Position numbers and translations under genes: made by a program. Below are positions 41,208-51,716 of a DNA stretch of 64,000 nucleotides, piece by piece (positions within the stretch are counted from its first letter, which is position 1; each line of letters begins with the position of its first letter). Under the pieces are notes generated by a model. The model was not told where the DNA came from and searched no databases. It saw only the letters and a list, made by a program, of their open reading frames with translations. Source of the DNA: Pseudocalidococcus azoricus BACA0444 (lineage in GTDB: Bacteria; Cyanobacteriota; Cyanobacteriia; Thermosynechococcales; Thermosynechococcaceae); assembly GCF_031729055.1 (NCBI RefSeq), contig NZ_JAVMIP010000005.1:1-64000 (forward strand), given 5' to 3'.

Positions 41208-41435
41208 TTAGTCGTCGTAAATCCGGCACTCAGCAGCTTCTGGGTTGTCATCACAATATTGCTGGAAGGAGTTTTTTTGCTCCACTTTCGCTTCCCGTTG
41301 GTGTGAGGCCTCGGCTTGAATTTCTTCAAGAGCATCCCAGGCCGCAGCACATTCCCCAGAAGTAGATCCCGCAGTATCACAGGCAGCACGGGCTTCCAAA
41401 CGGGCTTTTTCGATTTCTTGATTGATATCGCTCAT
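41208..41435 (-). CDS. cp12: Calvin cycle regulatory protein CP12
   Basis: 75 aa from ATG at 41435. CP12 clamps glyceraldehyde-3-phosphate dehydrogenase and phosphoribulokinase into an inactive complex in the dark, controlled by disulfides. Both cysteine pairs are present: ARAACDTAGSTSGECAAAWD and YCDDNPEAAECRIYDD, the latter being the GAPDH-binding tail. An in-frame start 21 codons upstream adds a non-conserved leader and is rejected. Confidence 0.96.
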   Translation of the reverse strand: MSDINQEIEKARLEARAACDTAGSTSGECAAAWDALEEIQAEASHQREAKVEQKNSFQQYCDDNPEAAECRIYDD

Positions 41436-41590
41436 AGCGTTTAACTGAATCACCTTTGACAGTATAGGCAGACAAAGCAAGTTCAATGCTGAATCCACGC
41501 AAAAGCTTTACATAAGCGAGAATTTAAGTCAGGTTTCTTGAACTCGTAGTCCTATCTTATCGCACCCGGCCGGGAGCCATTTTCAGATTG

Positions 41591-41737
41591 TCACACCCCG
41601 AGCAGCAGCAGACTGGGAGAACCCACACAGTCACTGATAAAGCTTTTTACGGCTTCGTCCGGGTAGGTTTCAGCTATGGCGGGAGATGGAATCAGAAAAG
41701 CTATCGAAAACATGGGCAGGGTCAGGACATATTGCAT
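41591..41737 (-). CDS. Possible small exported protein coupled to dxs
   Basis: 48 aa. [20 protein letters not shown] followed by IAETYPDEAV looks like a signal peptide and the start of a mature protein; SFISDC is similar to the first Cys block of small secreted cyanobacterial proteins. The ATG overlaps the dxs stop (TAATG) and GGAG lies just before it. The frame ends soon after, so it may be a truncated gene. No family assignment. Confidence 0.45.
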   Translation of the reverse strand: MQYVLTLPMFSIAFLIPSPAIAETYPDEAVKSFISDCVGSPSLLLLGV

Positions 41738-43638
41738 TAATGTGTGACTCCCATGGGTTGAGGCACAGCGAACTGACTCAGAATTTTTTCTGCCATTTGG
41801 GGTGGGGTTAACCCTAGCTCAGCTTTAGATTGATCGGCCGTGGCGTGTTCAACCAGAAGATCGGGAACACCGAGGCGCAGGACAGGCACTAAGACTCCGG
41901 CATCTTGGAAAGCTTCTAGTATCGCTGACCCGAATCCCCCCGGCAAACAGCCCTCTTCTAAGGTGACGACCCGTTTAATCTGACTGGCTAGGGGAATAAT
42001 TAACTCCGTATCCAGGGGCTTGGCAAAGCGGGCATTGACCACCGTGGCCTGGAGACTATGCTCACTGAGAATTTCGGCCACCTGCATGGCGGGATACACC
42101 ATCGAACCATAGGCTAGGAGCAAAAGATCATCCCCCTGCCGTAAAAGTTCACCTTTACCAATGGGCAGTTCTTCCCAGCCTTCTTCCATCAACGGCATTC
42201 CATAACCATTCCCGCGAGGGTAGCGCATGGCAATCGGCCCACTGGTGTAATTGATCCCCGTAACGAGCATTTGCTGGAGTTCCGCCTCATCTTTGGGGGC
42301 CATCAAAACCATATTGGGCAAGCAGCGGAGATAGGCAATGTCATACATCCCTTGGTGAGTCGGCCCATCGGCTCCAACAATCCCCGCCCGATCCATACAG
42401 AAAAAGACAGGTAAGTTTTGGATACAGACATCGTGAACAATCTGATCAAAGGCCCGTTGTAAAAACGTGGAGTAAATCGTGATGACCGGACGCATTCCAC
42501 TGGTAGCTAACCCCGCTGCCATCGTCACTGCATGCTGTTCAGCAATCCCCACATCAATATATTGATTGGGCAGGTTTTTCTGAAGAATATCCAGGCCTGT
42601 GCCCGTGGCCATGGCTGCTGTGATTCCTAAAATGCGGGGATCATTTTCCGCCAGTTTGGTCAGGGTGTCCCCAAAGACCTTGGAATAGCTGGGGGGCTTG
42701 GGTTTGCTAGAGGGCTTGGCTTTCCCGGTGGTCAAGTCAAAGGGATTTTGGGCGTGGTAGCCGACTTGATCTTTTTCGGCGATGGCATAGCCTTTTCCTT
42801 TGGTTGTTGCCACATGAACCAGGACGGGGCCGACAATTTGGTGGGCGCGATTAAAGGTATTGATCAGCTCTTCAATATTGTGCCCATCGACAGGGCCGAT
42901 GTAGGTAAAGCCGAGTTCCTCGAAAACCGCTCCCACTTTCGGCACTGCTAGGCGTTTCATCCCCTCTTTAATGCTGCCCGTGAAGGAATGATCCACAAAG
43001 GGAAGTTGCTTCAGTTGATCGTTGAGGTTATCGGCAATAAATTGGACTTCCGGGGAGAGACGAATTTTGTTCAGGTAACGGGGGATCGCGCCGACATTGG
43101 GAGAAATGGACATCTCGTTATCATTCAGTACCACCATTAAGTTGGTCTGGGGTAAATGTCCAGCATGGTTGATTGCTTCTAGGGCCATCCCGCCAGTCAA
43201 GGCTCCATCCCCAATAATCGCCACAACTTTGTAGTTTTCCCCTTGGTGATCGCGAGCGAGGGCCATTCCCAATGCCGCCGAAATACTGGTGGAAGCATGG
43301 CCAGCCCCAAAGTGATCAAAGGAACTTTCTTTGCGATTGAGATAGCCAGCAATCCCATTTTTCTGACGCAATGTCGCAAAGTTATTAAACCGACCTGTGA
43401 CCATTTTGTGGGGGTAGGCCTGGTGTCCCACATCCCAGACGACCCGATCCTTCTCAAAATCTAAGGTTTGATAGAGAGCCAAGGTCAGTTCTACGACCCC
43501 CAGGCCTGGGCCGAGATGACCCCCTGTAGCGGCAACCGTTTCTAAGTGCTTATCGCGGATTTGGCAGGCAACCTGTTTGAGTTGAGCAATAGATAAACCA
43601 TGAAGTTGGTTCGGATGGGTGAGATCACTCAGTTGCAT
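41737..43638 (-). CDS. dxs: 1-deoxy-D-xylulose-5-phosphate synthase
   Basis: 633 aa, usual length. Condenses pyruvate and glyceraldehyde 3-phosphate with thiamine diphosphate, the first step of the MEP isoprenoid pathway that feeds carotenoids, phytol and quinones. The TPP motif [18 protein letters not shown] with later [13 protein letters not shown], and the transketolase-type central domain [20 protein letters not shown], are clear. Single gene with a 326-bp upstream region. Confidence 0.98.
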   Translation of the reverse strand: MQLSDLTHPNQLHGLSIAQLKQVACQIRDKHLETVAATGGHLGPGLGVVELTLALYQTLDFEKDRVVWDVGHQAYPHKMVTGRFNNFATLRQKNGIAGYLNRKESSFDHFGAGHASTSISAALGMALARDHQGENYKVVAIIGDGALTGGMALEAINHAGHLPQTNLMVVLNDNEMSISPNVGAIPRYLNKIRLSPEVQFIADNLNDQLKQLPFVDHSFTGSIKEGMKRLAVPKVGAVFEELGFTYIGPVDGHNIEELINTFNRAHQIVGPVLVHVATTKGKGYAIAEKDQVGYHAQNPFDLTTGKAKPSSKPKPPSYSKVFGDTLTKLAENDPRILGITAAMATGTGLDILQKNLPNQYIDVGIAEQHAVTMAAGLATSGMRPVITIYSTFLQRAFDQIVHDVCIQNLPVFFCMDRAGIVGADGPTHQGMYDIAYLRCLPNMVLMAPKDEAELQQMLVTGINYTSGPIAMRYPRGNGYGMPLMEEGWEELPIGKGELLRQGDDLLLLAYGSMVYPAMQVAEILSEHSLQATVVNARFAKPLDTELIIPLASQIKRVVTLEEGCLPGGFGSAILEAFQDAGVLVPVLRLGVPDLLVEHATADQSKAELGLTPPQMAEKILSQFAVPQPMGVTH

Positions 43639-43964
43639 AGTGCCAAGGCCTCGAAAAGAATCAGTAAAGGGTAGAGCAATTTTAGTAGTTACCGAAATAA
43701 ATTACGAAGTTCGGGAAACGACTGCGACATTTATCACCTTATCAAAACTCTGGGGTATCGAACTTTGCTGGGCGAGTCTCTCAGTAAATCTCTAACTTTT
43801 CCCCATAAGTTCTTTCAACTGTCAGTGCCGGCGGAAATGAAAATACTGACTTAAGGCGAGACGGTTCCAAGGAACTAGGTGGAAAATAGGACAGCCCTTT
43901 CTTGACCTAGTTGCACTAACAGAGTGTGTGTCCCGCCATTGGCCCCGATATAGGCTCTGCAAAA
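43639..43964. other. Intergenic region upstream of dxs
   Basis: 326 bp containing the dxs promoter by position and the 3' end region of the carotenoid oxygenase transcript, which runs in the other direction of sequence but the same strand. No open frame, tRNA, repeat or strong hairpin recognised. Confidence 0.4.
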
Positions 43965-45461
43965 TTAGACTGGGGAATCCATAAAAGTCTGGGGGGTAAA
44001 TGTGCCGTGGAGACCATAGGGGATATGGTGTTTCAGGTGTAATCGAGCTAGGGGCCCCTGACTGACGTTGGCTGCATCTAGAATCACGAGATCGGATTTT
44101 TGCCGACTGGCTTCATAGGTCAAAACCAATAACCAACCCGCGGTTTCTTGGCTGGCTGAGTCCTCAGGATTGATTCGAGTTGGGTCGGGGACAAAAACTG
44201 GCTCGGTGACGAATCCCCGTGGGGCCGCACTCCAAAATTCTTGCGTTTGGGTTTCTAGATCAAGTCGCAAAATACCTTGGAGGGGGGCGTTACCAGTCGG
44301 ATTGTCGGCGGCGGCCGTGTAGAGATAACGGTAGGGTTGACCAACATAGTTGGGGTGCAGACAGGGAAACTCACAACAGCGGGGATCAAGTTGGTTCATG
44401 GTGACGGCTTGGCTCGTTTTGTTGATCCGAATCCGCCACAGTTGTCCGGGAGGAAGGCTGGCAAAATCCACCTGGCGGTAGTTGGTGTCACTATCCAGGC
44501 CGGGGAAACTCTCATAACAAATGGAGTCCACCACAATGTCATCCCCGAGTTCAAAGGCATTGGCATGGTGGAAGACAAAGCAGGCGGGCATAGTGAAGTG
44601 TAAAGGGGTTCCACCTAACCGAGGTAAGAGCCAAATGTGGGTGGGGTGTTGAGGGTTAAAACTTAAGCATTCAGCGGCCCCTTTGAACCCCAATAGGTAC
44701 GGAATCGGGTTGAGTTGGACAGGGTTTTGGAAAAAGATGCCGTAGTTGGGGGTAAGGGCAAAGTCATGGATGAAAGCAAAGCCCGGAAAATTATAGTCTT
44801 GTTCCAAAACACAACGACCATCCAAGGCAAACTCAAAGAGGCGCACGGCTGTGGTTAATCCTGGTTTGAGGGAAAAGTTAACCAATCGCTGTTGCTGGGG
44901 ATCAAGGCGAGGGTGGGCGGCAAAGGCATCTCCGGGTTTCAACAGGCCATCTAAGTTAATTTCGCCCAAGGTTTCCAGGGTGGCCGGATTGAGTTGGTAG
45001 GGCCAAGCGGCTTCCCAAAGAGCTAAAAGTTTTGCGCCCCAATAGATAACCTGGGTATTAGCAATATTTTTCAGCTTCATATCAAAAAGATTGTTCAGCC
45101 AGCCACCGGGTTTAGGTGTGCCAAAGACCCCCCGATAGAGAATTTTTCCTGCCTGTTGCTCGGCCTGGTAGCCAGTGGTTTGGACATAGCGATTCCGAAA
45201 ATGCACCTGCCCATCCTTAAAGGTAAAGGCACAAATCATCCCATCACCATCAAAGGGATGCTTGAGGGCTACACCGCCAATGTCCAAAAGTCCCGGTCCA
45301 TTCCGAAATAATGTCCCAACCAGGCCGGGGGGAATCTCACCTGTCACCTCATCAATCCAGTAGTCATACTCATCTGGGAGTGAACGGGTTCCCCCTTGCC
45401 AATCTGTCAGGCTATAGGTCGGTAAATTCGCTGAGGCCTGGGGGTTTAGAGTTGGCATCAT
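43965..45461 (-). CDS. Carotenoid oxygenase (RPE65/CCD family)
   Basis: 498 aa. These iron enzymes cleave carotenoids or apocarotenoids at a double bond. The four iron-binding histidines fit AAHPRLDP, FIHDFALT, FHHANAFE and GLHGTFTP. No signal peptide. The substrate cannot be told from sequence alone; cyanobacterial members act on apocarotenals, lignostilbenes or intact carotenoids. A double ATG makes the exact start ambiguous by one codon. Confidence 0.93.
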   Translation of the reverse strand: MMPTLNPQASANLPTYSLTDWQGGTRSLPDEYDYWIDEVTGEIPPGLVGTLFRNGPGLLDIGGVALKHPFDGDGMICAFTFKDGQVHFRNRYVQTTGYQAEQQAGKILYRGVFGTPKPGGWLNNLFDMKLKNIANTQVIYWGAKLLALWEAAWPYQLNPATLETLGEINLDGLLKPGDAFAAHPRLDPQQQRLVNFSLKPGLTTAVRLFEFALDGRCVLEQDYNFPGFAFIHDFALTPNYGIFFQNPVQLNPIPYLLGFKGAAECLSFNPQHPTHIWLLPRLGGTPLHFTMPACFVFHHANAFELGDDIVVDSICYESFPGLDSDTNYRQVDFASLPPGQLWRIRINKTSQAVTMNQLDPRCCEFPCLHPNYVGQPYRYLYTAAADNPTGNAPLQGILRLDLETQTQEFWSAAPRGFVTEPVFVPDPTRINPEDSASQETAGWLLVLTYEASRQKSDLVILDAANVSQGPLARLHLKHHIPYGLHGTFTPQTFMDSPV

Positions 45462-46215
45462 AATGGCATTTGGGGCAGGGTGGAGGAGAGGATGGTACTT
45501 GAGTTGTTTTATTGTAACGAATTGTAATCAGATTTTAACAATCTTAGATCTAATACAGGATTTAACCCAGATGCAGGTTAGACCAGTTAACAGGGGAGGA
45601 GTTAGTTAACCCTCAAAGCGGTCTTAGGCTCCAGGCCTGGAGGAAGGCAAGAATTTGTCGAAATTTCTTGATTCTCCCAGCTAAATCAAAGCCTAATTTC
45701 AGATTAATTTGGGCCAATTACTAATGGCTTAATGTCTAGGCTCAAGCTTTTTAGGCGAGGAAAACATTAGAGTTCAATTGAGATTAATTATTAATAGTCC
45801 TGTTGAGCTTTCTTTGGTCTATTAAGAGTTAGTTGGACTCTAAAAAGGTATTACCTACCGGCCAAGGTTTCTTGCCTCCCTCACCAACCTCTGATCAGCC
45901 CTTAATCGCCCTGACTGAGATGCTGAACTGGAAAACCTCAACTGGCATAGGACAATTAAGGGGACATTGCAGAAAAATGTTAAGCAATCATCAAGTTTTT
46001 CCAGATTTCCTTGACGCGACCCGGCCAGGCTTCTTAGAATCACCCTAGTTAGTCAGTCCTTAAAAATTTATGCAAAATTCAGTATGCATTTTTTAGTCTA
46101 TGTTTACTGGATTTCGTAATTGCCTTGGTATTTAGCGGGTAATTTAAGGGTCGGCCTAGATTCTCTGGGTCGGTTAACAATCCTGCTTTGGTGAATTTGT
46201 TTAGGAGTCAATATT
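45462..46215. other. Long intergenic region between divergent genes
   Basis: 754 bp. It carries one exact CCAGGCCTGG palindrome (45631-45640) and, on the minus strand just upstream of the oxygenase gene, two TACAAT boxes near 45515-45535 that could serve its promoter. A 71-codon open frame at 45833-46048 is not protein-like enough to call. I see no RNA gene. Confidence 0.4.
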
Positions 46216-46644
46216 ATGTTAAATCTGCGTCATCATCTTTTGGCCGCCCTGGCCCTGGGCACATTAGCCCCAGCATTTTTACCCTTGACGGTAACAGCCG
46301 CCCCCAAAGCAGTGCGAGGCGTAATTACTAGTATTGATGGGGATAATTTCACCTTGAAACAGCCTTGGGGCGAAGAAATTACGGTTGTGATTGATGGCAA
46401 GCGGCGACGCTGTGGCAGGGGCCCCTTTGAAGTGGGAACGGATGTGGCGATTATTCTTTTCCCTGATGTGACTCCTCTAACGGCTCAGCGTCTTTGCACT
46501 CGAATTGTGCCAGCCCCCCCCTATGTCGCTGTCCAACCCATTAAAGTTCCCATGACCAGCGCACCCCCGGCCCCTGTTTCTCGGCCAATTCCTGCTCCTC
46601 CGCCGGCCCCTGTCACCCCTCCTCCCGCGACAATTTTGTATTGA
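46216..46644 (+). CDS. Secreted proline-rich protein of unknown function
   Basis: 142 aa. A signal peptide (HHLLAALALGTLAPAFLPLT up to VTAAPKA) is followed by a small beta-rich domain, GVITSIDGDNFTLKQPWGEE with a later RRCGRGPFEVGTDV, and a proline/alanine-rich C-terminal 45 residues. The middle resembles the small OB-like domains of exported cyanobacterial proteins, and the proline tail suggests cell-wall or periplasmic spacing. Close upstream of the L,D-transpeptidase gene, so a wall-related role is possible but inferred. Confidence 0.72.
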   Translation: MLNLRHHLLAALALGTLAPAFLPLTVTAAPKAVRGVITSIDGDNFTLKQPWGEEITVVIDGKRRRCGRGPFEVGTDVAIILFPDVTPLTAQRLCTRIVPAPPYVAVQPIKVPMTSAPPAPVSRPIPAPPPAPVTPPPATILY

Positions 46645-46686
46645 TCGCCGTTAATTTCAAGGCCATCAGTTAGTGTAGGACGTGGA

Positions 46687-47271
46687 GTGGATATCGTGAA
46701 GTGGTTATGCGGTGGAATTGTTGCAGTCGCTTGGGGGATTTTATCTCTTGCGGCTAGAGCAACTCCCGTGGATTATGTTGCCAGTCAAAGGGGCCTGGGG
46801 GAACCCTCGATGCCTATGACTGGCCTGGCTTGGCTGGAATTACCGCCCCTGCAAGAGTCCACTCCTTTTTTACCGGACTTAGAGCGAAAAATTGTTCTAA
46901 AACTCCGAGAACGGCGGGTTTATCTCTACGTTGGTGAACAAGTCCAGGCCAGTTATCCGGTGGCGGTGGGTAAACCGGGCTGGGAAACACCTACGGGGAC
47001 GTTTAAGGTCATGCACATGGTCAAAAATCCGACTTGGAAAAATCCCTTTAATGGCACTGTTGTTCCCCCTGGGCCGGCTAACCCCCTTGGGGATCGTTTA
47101 ATTGTCTTCACGCCCATTGGCAATAAGGGCTATGCTGGCTTTCATGGCACCACCAATGAGTCTTTGATTGGACAAGCTGTGTCCCACGGCTGTGTTCGGA
47201 TGAAAAATAATGATATTCGCGCCTTTTTTGAAGCTGTGGAACTAGGAACGCCGGTGATTGTCAAGCCCTAG
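46687..47271 (+). CDS. L,D-transpeptidase (YkuD domain)
   Basis: 194 aa from GTG at 46687 (a second GTG three codons later is equally possible). A hydrophobic leader (VKWLCGGIVAVAWGILSLAA) is followed by a YkuD domain from residue about 63. The active-site block HGTTNESLIGQAVSHGCVRM contains the catalytic His and Cys. Such enzymes make 3-3 peptidoglycan crosslinks or attach proteins to the wall in the periplasm. Confidence 0.92.
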   Translation: MDIVKWLCGGIVAVAWGILSLAARATPVDYVASQRGLGEPSMPMTGLAWLELPPLQESTPFLPDLERKIVLKLRERRVYLYVGEQVQASYPVAVGKPGWETPTGTFKVMHMVKNPTWKNPFNGTVVPPGPANPLGDRLIVFTPIGNKGYAGFHGTTNESLIGQAVSHGCVRMKNNDIRAFFEAVELGTPVIVKP

Positions 47272-47392
47272 AGACTTCTAAATACCCAAGCTGAGGAGAT
47301 CAGGCCCATCTGGGGATCGGCGGCTAAAAATTAAACTTGCTCTCTCAAGCGGTCGTCTATTTCTAAATACTGTTTAGGCTCTAACAACCTTT

Positions 47393-48187
47393 ATGACCTA
47401 TTGCCTGGGAATCGTAACGCAGTATGGCTTAGTCATGGCCGCTGACTCTCGAACCAATGCTGGGGTGGATTATATTTCTACATATCAGAAGTTGTTCGAT
47501 TTTACTGTGCCTGGGGAGCGGGTAATCCTGTTGGCAACGGCGGGTAACTTGTCCATGACCCAAGAAATCTTGACGATTTTACGCCGGGATCTCCGGGCCC
47601 AGGCCGATGTCAGTTTGCACACCTTGCCCAATATGTACGAAATTGCCCGCTATGTGGGATCAAAGGTGCGCCAAGTGATTGAAACCCACCGGGCCTGGTT
47701 GCAGCAGGACAAAATTGATTACCAATGCTCTTTTTTGCTGGGGGGGCAGATTCGGGGTGAAGAGACCTGTTTGTACTTAATTTACAGTCAAGGTAATTTC
47801 CTCCAGGCCACGCCGGAAACGCCATTCCTCCAGATTGGGGAGACCAAGTACGGTAAACCCATCCTGGACCGAACCTTAAGCTATGACACCTCCATTGAAG
47901 CTGCGGCCAAATATGCGTTGTTGTCCCTGGACTCGACGATGAAATCGAATATTTCCGTTGGCCCACCCCTGCACCTGATCAAATATGCGGCCAACACATT
48001 CTTAATTAAGCATCGGGTGGAGTTAGTGTTACGGGATCCCTTCTTGATCAAAATTCGTAAATATTGGGAAGCCTCTCTGCGTCAAGCTTTTGAAGGGATG
48101 CCGGCGATTGAATGGCAAGAGGGAGAGTTTGCCGATGTGGCCCTGTTGTCCGCCATTGATCCAGAGGTTCTTCCCCCACCAAGTTAA
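47393..48187 (+). CDS. Proteasome-type protease Anbu
   Basis: 264 aa. Anbu is the bacterial relative of proteasome beta subunits. The start MTYCLGIVTQYGLVMAADSR places a Thr at residue 2 as candidate nucleophile and has the family's Asp and Arg; AGNLSMTQEIL and LGGQIRGEETCLYLIYSQGN are also typical. Often found with a transglutaminase-like, an alpha-E and a circularly permuted ATP-grasp gene, none of which is next to it here. Substrates are unknown. Confidence 0.9.
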   Translation: MTYCLGIVTQYGLVMAADSRTNAGVDYISTYQKLFDFTVPGERVILLATAGNLSMTQEILTILRRDLRAQADVSLHTLPNMYEIARYVGSKVRQVIETHRAWLQQDKIDYQCSFLLGGQIRGEETCLYLIYSQGNFLQATPETPFLQIGETKYGKPILDRTLSYDTSIEAAAKYALLSLDSTMKSNISVGPPLHLIKYAANTFLIKHRVELVLRDPFLIKIRKYWEASLRQAFEGMPAIEWQEGEFADVALLSAIDPEVLPPPS

Positions 48188-48201
48188 CTCAGACTTTCCG
48201 G

Positions 48202-48305
48202 TATAGCGTTACTCATTGAGGGTGAGCCGGGGACAAGTCGGAAAATGCTTGGCGAGACGTTTTTTGACCTTTCTACTCCCTGAGAACAGTCTGCGTAATG
48301 CTATA
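48202..48305. mobile_element. Candidate MITE of the IS630/Tc1 type
   Basis: About 104 bp with no coding capacity. The left end reads TATAGCGTTACTCA and the right end, read inward, TATAGCATTACGCA, matching at 12 of 14 positions, with TA at both outer ends as expected for TA target duplication. It lies between the Anbu gene and grxD. Its ends resemble but do not equal those of the IS630 copy at 4222-5077. Confidence 0.5.
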
Positions 48306-48511
48306 TCACTTCACCCATAGACAGAACTCTCCCTAAGGACTAGAAAACCTCAATGCCAAGAATGTCGCTGTCCTCAGCCAAGATTGTACCGCCCGGCCTG
48401 GGGGTAGGCTTTGCCCGGCCTTTTCCCTTAAATTGGGATTAGATGGGATTAGAGTCGCATCGCAACTATTCGACTGGGTCACATTGCAACTAGAAGTTAG
48501 GAGAACCCCCC

Positions 48512-48835
48512 ATGAGTGCTGATGTCCAAGCCAAAATTGACAGCCTGGTAAAATCCAACAAAATTATGGTGTTTATGAAGGGGTCGAAGTTAATGCCCCA
48601 ATGTGGTTTTTCAAACACGGCAGTCCAAATCCTCAATAGCCTGGGTGCGCCCTTTGAAACCTTTGATGTTCTCTCTGATTATGAAGTGCGCCAAGGGATT
48701 AAGGACTACTCCAACTGGCCGACGATTCCCCAGATTTATATCAATGGTGAATTTGTCGGTGGTTCGGATATCTTAATTGAGCTATACCAAAAAGGTGAAC
48801 TCCAAGAGATGGTGGCTGTGGCCTTAGCCTCTTAA
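48512..48835 (+). CDS. grxD: Monothiol glutaredoxin (CGFS type)
   Basis: 107 aa. Carries and transfers iron-sulfur clusters with glutathione. The active site [15 protein letters not shown] contains the CGFS motif, followed by the [19 protein letters not shown] glutathione-binding block. AGGAG occurs before the ATG. Typical of the cyanobacterial Grx3/GrxD family; certain. Confidence 0.97.
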   Translation: MSADVQAKIDSLVKSNKIMVFMKGSKLMPQCGFSNTAVQILNSLGAPFETFDVLSDYEVRQGIKDYSNWPTIPQIYINGEFVGGSDILIELYQKGELQEMVAVALAS

Positions 48836-48876
48836 GGGTCAACAGTGGTAGCAATTGTCTTGAGACGATACAGATA

Positions 48877-49650
48877 ATGGGCGGGTTGTTGAAAGTTCCA
48901 GGCCGGATGTGGGCAGGATTTACAGCGGTATTTCGCGGCCTGGGGTTTATTGCGCGGCATCGGCTTTGGGGGTATCTAGTTTTGCCCGCTGGTCTGAGCT
49001 TTGCCCTCGGCCTGGGGTTATTAGGGGGCAGTATTTGGCTCGTTCGCCATGGCTTGGCTCCTTTGGCTGTGGGCTTAAACCCGGCCTGGTTGACTGTCTA
49101 TGATGTTCTAACCCAAATCATTGCGGTCTTGGTGGCCTTGTTTTTAACCTTAATTGGCTACCAGGCCCTGCTCCCCCTCTTAGTAATTCCCTTTTTAGGC
49201 CCCCTGCTCAATCAAACGGAAATAATTTTGACTGGTGAGGCCGTGGAGGTGGGTTGGCAACGGGATATGAAAAATGCCTTAGTGGGGATTTGGTTTGCTT
49301 TGCGGGATACCGGGTTACAGCTACTCTGCCTAGGGTTCTCCCTATTTTTGGGGCCGGGACAGCCGCTATTTATGGTGGTGATCAATAGCTACTTTCTGGG
49401 GCGGGGCAGCTTTGATTATTTATTGGAGAAGCATAATTCGACTCTCCGCCAACGTCAGCAGCAAACTCGTCAATTATGGCCGGAAATCCAAGGCCTGGGA
49501 TTAGCCCAAGTAGTGGGATTATTATTGCCGATTGTGGGAATTTTGTTAGTACCAGCGAGTGGCCTGGTGGGGGCTGCACTCTTGTTTTATCAAGCTCAAC
49601 TTCCCTTTTCCCCTAAAATACCGGAGCTAAACGCCCCTCAGAGAACCTAA
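48877..49650 (+). CDS. EI24-domain membrane protein (CysZ-like)
   Basis: 257 aa with about four to six hydrophobic segments ([56 protein letters not shown]). The EI24/CysZ family includes sulfate importers and proteins of unknown function; the DYLLEKHN block near residue 187 is a conserved family region. Function not assigned more precisely. Convergent with accC, overlapping by 4 bp. Confidence 0.83.
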   Translation: MGGLLKVPGRMWAGFTAVFRGLGFIARHRLWGYLVLPAGLSFALGLGLLGGSIWLVRHGLAPLAVGLNPAWLTVYDVLTQIIAVLVALFLTLIGYQALLPLLVIPFLGPLLNQTEIILTGEAVEVGWQRDMKNALVGIWFALRDTGLQLLCLGFSLFLGPGQPLFMVVINSYFLGRGSFDYLLEKHNSTLRQRQQQTRQLWPEIQGLGLAQVVGLLLPIVGILLVPASGLVGAALLFYQAQLPFSPKIPELNAPQRT

Positions 49651-51005
49651 TCCCAACCGAGATGGCGCATCAGCTTTTCCACAAAATTGGTGTAAACCAT
49701 GCCGCTCTGAAACTCTGGGGTTTCCAGTATCTTTTGATGGAAATTGATCGTTGTCGGTAGTCCGGTAATGGCACATTCCCGTAAGGCGCGCTTCATCCGC
49801 CGAATGGCACTGGCCCGATCCGGCCCCCAGACAATGAGCTTACCAATTAAGGAATCATAATAGGGGGGAATTTCATAGTCCGTATAAACGTGGGAGTCCA
49901 TCCGCACTCCGGGGCCACCTGGGGGTAAATAACCGTTGATCCGGCCGGGATGGGGGCGAAAATTCCGCTCTGGATCCTCAGCGTTAATCCGACATTCAAT
50001 GGCATGGCCAGTCAATTTAACATCATCTTGACGCAGGTTGAGACGCTCCCCTTGGGCAATCCGAATTTGCTCGGCAATAATGTCCAGGCCAGTCACCATT
50101 TCCGTCACTGGATGCTCCACCTGGATGCGAGTATTCATCTCCATAAAGTAGAAGTTATCACTGCCATCCAAGAGAAATTCAATCGTTCCTGCCCCGACAT
50201 AGTGGATGGCTTTGGCGACACGCACGGCGGCCTGGCCCATTTTTTGGCGCAATTTTGGGGTTAAGGCAGGGCTAGGAGCTTCTTCTAACAGCTTTTGATG
50301 ACGGCGTTGAATCGAGCAATCCCGTTCGCCTAGGTGAATGACATTGCCATAACTATCGGCCAAAATTTGAAACTCAATGTGGCGGGGATTTTCAATGAAT
50401 CGTTCTAAGTAAACTCCTGGATTGCCAAAGGCGGCCTCGGCTTCCCCTTGAGCGGCGGCCAAGAGGCGACTGAGATCTTCTGGGACCCGAACTAAACGCA
50501 TCCCCCGCCCGCCCCCCCCGGCTGTAGCTTTAATCATTAGGGGATAGCCAATTTTATTTGCAACCGTTTGGGCCATCGCTTCATCGGTGATCAGGCCTTC
50601 ACTCCCAGGAATGGTCGGCACGCCACAGGATTTCATGGTTGTTTTAGCCGTCGATTTATCGCCCATGGCCTGCATGGCGGCGGGTGAGGGGCCAATAAAG
50701 GTAATTTGGTGATCAGCGCAAATTTCGGCAAAGCGGGAGTTTTCGGCAAGAAACCCATACCCTGGATGAATGGCCGTGGCATTACGGGTGAGGGCAGCAG
50801 CAATGATGTTGGGAATGTTTAAATAACTGCGGTTACTTGGGGGTTCCCCAATGCAGACTGCTTCATCAGCGAGTTGAACATGGAGGGCATGGCGATCGAC
50901 AGTGGAATGGACGGCAACGGTGGCAATTCCCATCTCTTCACAGGTGCGTAAGATCCGTAGGGCAATTTCCCCCCGATTAGCAATTAAGATTTTCGAGAAC
51001 GCCAT
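49647..51005 (-). CDS. accC: Biotin carboxylase subunit of acetyl-CoA carboxylase
   Basis: 452 aa from ATG at 51005; the seven residues before it are not conserved. Carboxylates the biotin of AccB with ATP and bicarbonate in the first step of fatty-acid synthesis. [20 protein letters not shown], the glycine loop [14 protein letters not shown] and the biotin-site FLEMNTR-like [17 protein letters not shown] are clear. Encoded alone, away from accB, as is usual in cyanobacteria. Confidence 0.97.
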   Translation of the reverse strand: MAFSKILIANRGEIALRILRTCEEMGIATVAVHSTVDRHALHVQLADEAVCIGEPPSNRSYLNIPNIIAAALTRNATAIHPGYGFLAENSRFAEICADHQITFIGPSPAAMQAMGDKSTAKTTMKSCGVPTIPGSEGLITDEAMAQTVANKIGYPLMIKATAGGGGRGMRLVRVPEDLSRLLAAAQGEAEAAFGNPGVYLERFIENPRHIEFQILADSYGNVIHLGERDCSIQRRHQKLLEEAPSPALTPKLRQKMGQAAVRVAKAIHYVGAGTIEFLLDGSDNFYFMEMNTRIQVEHPVTEMVTGLDIIAEQIRIAQGERLNLRQDDVKLTGHAIECRINAEDPERNFRPHPGRINGYLPPGGPGVRMDSHVYTDYEIPPYYDSLIGKLIVWGPDRASAIRRMKRALRECAITGLPTTINFHQKILETPEFQSGMVYTNFVEKLMRHLGWD

Positions 51006-51518
51006 GGTGAATCCAAAGGTGAGCAACCCCTAATGCTATCATTTCACGATTGAGTTCGGTGATCATGATCTTTGGGCCTCAAGCTAGGTTTTTTTAGCTT
51101 GTCCCAGGCCTGGGGGTCTTGGCACAACAGCGGGTCGAGAAAGCCAAGTTGAAATTTTCTAAAGGATTCTAGGGATTTAAAACTCTCTATGTAAAACTCT
51201 AGGGAGAGAGTGACTAAGATTTGGGCAAATAGTTTTGATATTGAAGGCAAGATAAATTTGCGGCCTCAATTCCTAACTTTCCCCCCCTTTTGATGGAACT
51301 TTCTGTCCAGATATTGGGCCTATCCCTTATCCCCTAGATAAATTTTATTCTTTAGGGATTGTCTAATTGATACATCCCCTAATCCAGAAACATTGAAAGC
51401 TGCAACAAAACTTTACATTTTAAGCAATCAATATTTCTGACTACCAATTAAAGCTCCAGTGGGGGATGCTCCTAGAGAGTGTGGGAAGGTGTTTACTTGG
51501 CGGTAGTGCCTTCCCTTT
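51006..51518. other. Intergenic region between accC and a small gene
   Basis: 513 bp. It includes a CAAGCTA/TAGCTTG hairpin with a T-run loop at 51079-51100, a CCAGGCCTGG palindrome (51104-51113) and, immediately before the next gene, a GGGAAGG/CCTTCCC hairpin (51483-51515) that would sit over its ribosome site. No gene recognised. Confidence 0.45.
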
Positions 51519-51716
51519 ATGGTTCAGACCCCAGAATTTAAGGCAAAGCAGTTTAAGTCCTTTGGGGAAGTGTCTCAACCTCTATCCAGTAGGGTACTGG
51601 GGATTAAGCTCCCTATAGACCTTGATAAAGCGGTGTTCAATCTTCCGCCTAAAGAACGCGTTCCGTGGGTACGGCGTGTCATCACTGAAGCTGGCCGGCC
51701 TGGGTTATTCAACTAA
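51519..51716 (+). CDS. Small basic protein of unknown function
   Basis: 65 aa: MVQTPEFKAKQFKSFGEVSQ, then LGIKLPIDLDKAVFNLPPKE and VPWVRRVITEAGRPGLFN. The pattern of a short beta segment (LGIKLPIDLD) followed by two helices resembles a ribbon-helix-helix DNA-binding fold as found in antitoxins, but the match is by shape only. A GGGAAGG/CCTTCCC hairpin lies 4 bp before the ATG and may control translation. No partner gene is adjacent. Confidence 0.55.
   Translation: MVQTPEFKAKQFKSFGEVSQPLSSRVLGIKLPIDLDKAVFNLPPKERVPWVRRVITEAGRPGLFN

Noticed and set aside
45833..46048. 71-codon frame in the long intergenic region
   Set aside because: No ribosome site, irregular composition and overlap with other frames; not convincing as a gene.
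51079..51100. CAAGCTA/TAGCTTG hairpin as an accC terminator
   Set aside because: It lies upstream of accC relative to transcription, so it cannot terminate that gene; no plus-strand gene ends before it except far away.
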